From an uncultured Erysipelotrichaceae bacterium (GTDB taxonomy: Bacteria > Bacillota_I > Bacilli_A > RF39 > UBA660): 7,780 bases of DNA. The position numbers and the translations under genes are program-made. Location of the stretch: the NCBI GenBank assembly GCA_902766135.1, contig CACXCK010000065.1:1-7780 (forward strand), given 5' to 3'. The notes beneath the pieces were generated by a model. The model was not told the DNA's origin and ran no database searches. It saw only the letters and a program-made list of their open reading frames with translations. Positions 7,060-7,780 of the stretch are shown piece after piece; position 1 is the stretch's first letter, and each line of letters starts with the position of its first letter.

Positions 7060-7085
7060 AAAAAAAAGGAATGAAATCATTCCTT
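7060..7085 (-). terminator. Rho-independent terminator after the repeat/TasA-like gene
   Basis: On the minus strand, an 8-bp perfect stem, AAGGAATG / CATTCCTT (arms 7078-7085 and 7066-7073), has a 4-base loop and runs straight into six further T (7060-7065). The first arm includes two bases of the stop codon. It insulates sipW from the gene upstream. Confidence 0.85.
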
Positions 7086-7780
7086 AATTTGCTTCAACAA
7101 TAATCTTTGAACTGAACGTTTTACCTTTTTGATTATCCTGATTTACGCCAGTTTCAACAAAGTGATATGTAAATGTATATTCTAATGTTGTATTAGCTGG
7201 AATCATTAAATCTTTAATAATATATCCATCTGCACTTGGAGCTTCTGTATCTGGTATTACTATGATTCCATTACGTTTAACATTGTATACAAATTCACTC
7301 TTTGGTTCAAATTGATTTATTACTTCTTCCATTTTGATGCTGTATGGAAGTGATATATTACTTGAATTGTTTATTCTAACGATGTGAGTGTCACTCCATC
7401 CAGGCTTAATATTTTGAACGTTAAAATTTTTAATATTTTGAACATATAGTAGAAAATTGTTATCGGTTTGGACACTTAAGGCGTCGCTTGCTGATGTGTC
7501 ACATTTTCTATCACATTTACCATCGTTATTGGTATCACAGTTATGATCACAAACACCGTCGTTTTTAGTGCCTGTTGGATAACCATCATCACAGTTTAAG
7601 TTACATTTTCCATCATTATCTGAATCAATATTGGAATCAGGAATGCCATCGCCAGCTTTTCCGCCAAACTTGCCATCATCGCAGTTTAAGTCGCATTCTC
7701 CGTCACCATTTGTATCTTGATTAACACCAGATGGTTCATCTGAATTTGGATTACAATTGATATCACATTTTTTATCGCCA
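7084..7780 (-). CDS. Cys-paired calcium-loop repeat protein with C-terminal TasA/camelysin-like domain (5' partial)
   Basis: The open frame enters from the right edge and gives the last 231 residues; no start is in the window, and the internal Met at 7330-7332 is not the true start. Residues 1-94 are an acidic repeat region built on DGxCDxNCD-type units (CDINC, CDLNC, CNLNC, CDHNC, CDRKC). They resemble thrombospondin type 3 or dockerin-like calcium loops, but each carries a CxxxC pair. From about residue 100 a TasA/camelysin-like beta domain follows. It contains the family's pattern of a Lys-Pro-Gly turn before a strand (IKPGWSDTHIVRINN), then NSSN-type strands, and ends with an aromatic strand, a Gly/Gln turn and a K.F closing strand (EYTFTYHFVETGVNQDNQKG, then KTFSSKI). 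An exported or surface location is inferred. Adjacent sipW is the probable processing enzyme. The repeats probably bind calcium and could stiffen or crosslink by disulfides. The full length and the N-terminal signal are unknown. Confidence 0.8.
   Translation of the reverse strand, partial: GDKKCDINCNPNSDEPSGVNQDTNGDGECDLNCDDGKFGGKAGDGIPDSNIDSDNDGKCNLNCDDGYPTGTKNDGVCDHNCDTNNDGKCDRKCDTSASDALSVQTDNNFLLYVQNIKNFNVQNIKPGWSDTHIVRINNSSNISLPYSIKMEEVINQFEPKSEFVYNVKRNGIIVIPDTEAPSADGYIIKDLMIPANTTLEYTFTYHFVETGVNQDNQKGKTFSSKIIVEAN
7406..7443. repeat. 14-bp direct repeat, in-frame 8-codon offset
   Basis: TTAATATTTTGAAC occurs at 7406-7419 and again at 7430-7443, offset by 24 bases. On the minus strand it encodes VQNIK twice (VQNIKNFNVQNIK), just before the first strand of the TasA-like domain. 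It looks like a small in-frame duplication in the linker. Confidence 0.7.
7498..7780 (-). repeat. Coding repeat region: Cys-paired DxNxDG calcium-loop units
   Basis: Five imperfect units with a C-x-x-x-C core occur in the encoded protein, four of them preceded by an acidic loop of the DTNGDG / DSDNDG / TKNDG / DTNNDG type. At DNA level the segments beginning at 7583 and 7673 are closely similar over about 35 bases with a 90-base offset, suggesting a 30-residue higher-order period that arose by duplication. The array continues beyond the window. Confidence 0.8.

Noticed and set aside
7330..7332. ATG giving an 82-residue gene at 7084-7332
   Set aside because: The frame is open without a stop to the window edge, and the upstream part encodes the start of the TasA-like domain and the repeats, so this Met is internal.
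7498..7780. Possible CRISPR-like or non-coding tandem repeat
   Set aside because: The periodicity follows codons and encodes regular DGxCDxNC units. The repeats are imperfect at DNA level and there are no spacers.

Overview
The window is an AT-rich stretch of bacterial chromosome, with every supported gene on the minus strand, so transcription runs from the right end to the left. The gene set (a UvrD/PcrA helicase with the C-terminal Tudor-like domain, NAD-dependent DNA ligase, a SipW-type signal peptidase and TasA/camelysin-like exported proteins), the TTGACA/TATAAT promoters and the AGGAGG-type ribosome sites point to a low-GC Firmicutes-type organism, perhaps an uncultured gut Bacilli/RF39-like or Erysipelotrichia-like lineage. 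That placement is inference. TGA acts as a stop (pcrA and the nucleotidyltransferase both end with it), so the Mollicutes code 4 does not apply.

Right part (about 5400-7780): an export and surface-protein locus. It holds the C-terminal 231 residues of a protein with Cys-paired, DxNxDG-type calcium-loop repeats followed by a TasA/camelysin-like beta domain (7084 to the window edge). Next come a SipW-type signal peptidase I with a long acidic cytoplasmic tail (6072-6992) and a short membrane-anchored protein whose C-terminal part resembles the same TasA-like domain (5436-5972). Each of the three ends in its own hairpin-plus-T-run terminator that overlaps or abuts the stop codon. Each of the two whose 5' end is visible has its own near-consensus promoter. 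They therefore look like separately transcribed units dedicated to one export pathway.

Left part (15-5362): a tightly packed DNA-maintenance operon that begins at an extended -10 promoter near 5381-5409. The order is pcrA, a 104-residue unknown protein (4-base GTGA overlap with pcrA), a sugar-phosphate-type nucleotidyltransferase, and ligA (8-base overlap with the nucleotidyltransferase). The pcrA-ligA pairing is familiar from Bacillus-type genomes; two extra genes between them are the local peculiarity.

No RNA genes, insertion sequences, CRISPR arrays or prophage features are visible, and no gene-free stretch exceeds about 100 bases. The least described parts are the SipW/TasA-like group, the Cys-paired repeat protein, and a possible frame-shifted tail on the small protein between pcrA and the nucleotidyltransferase.
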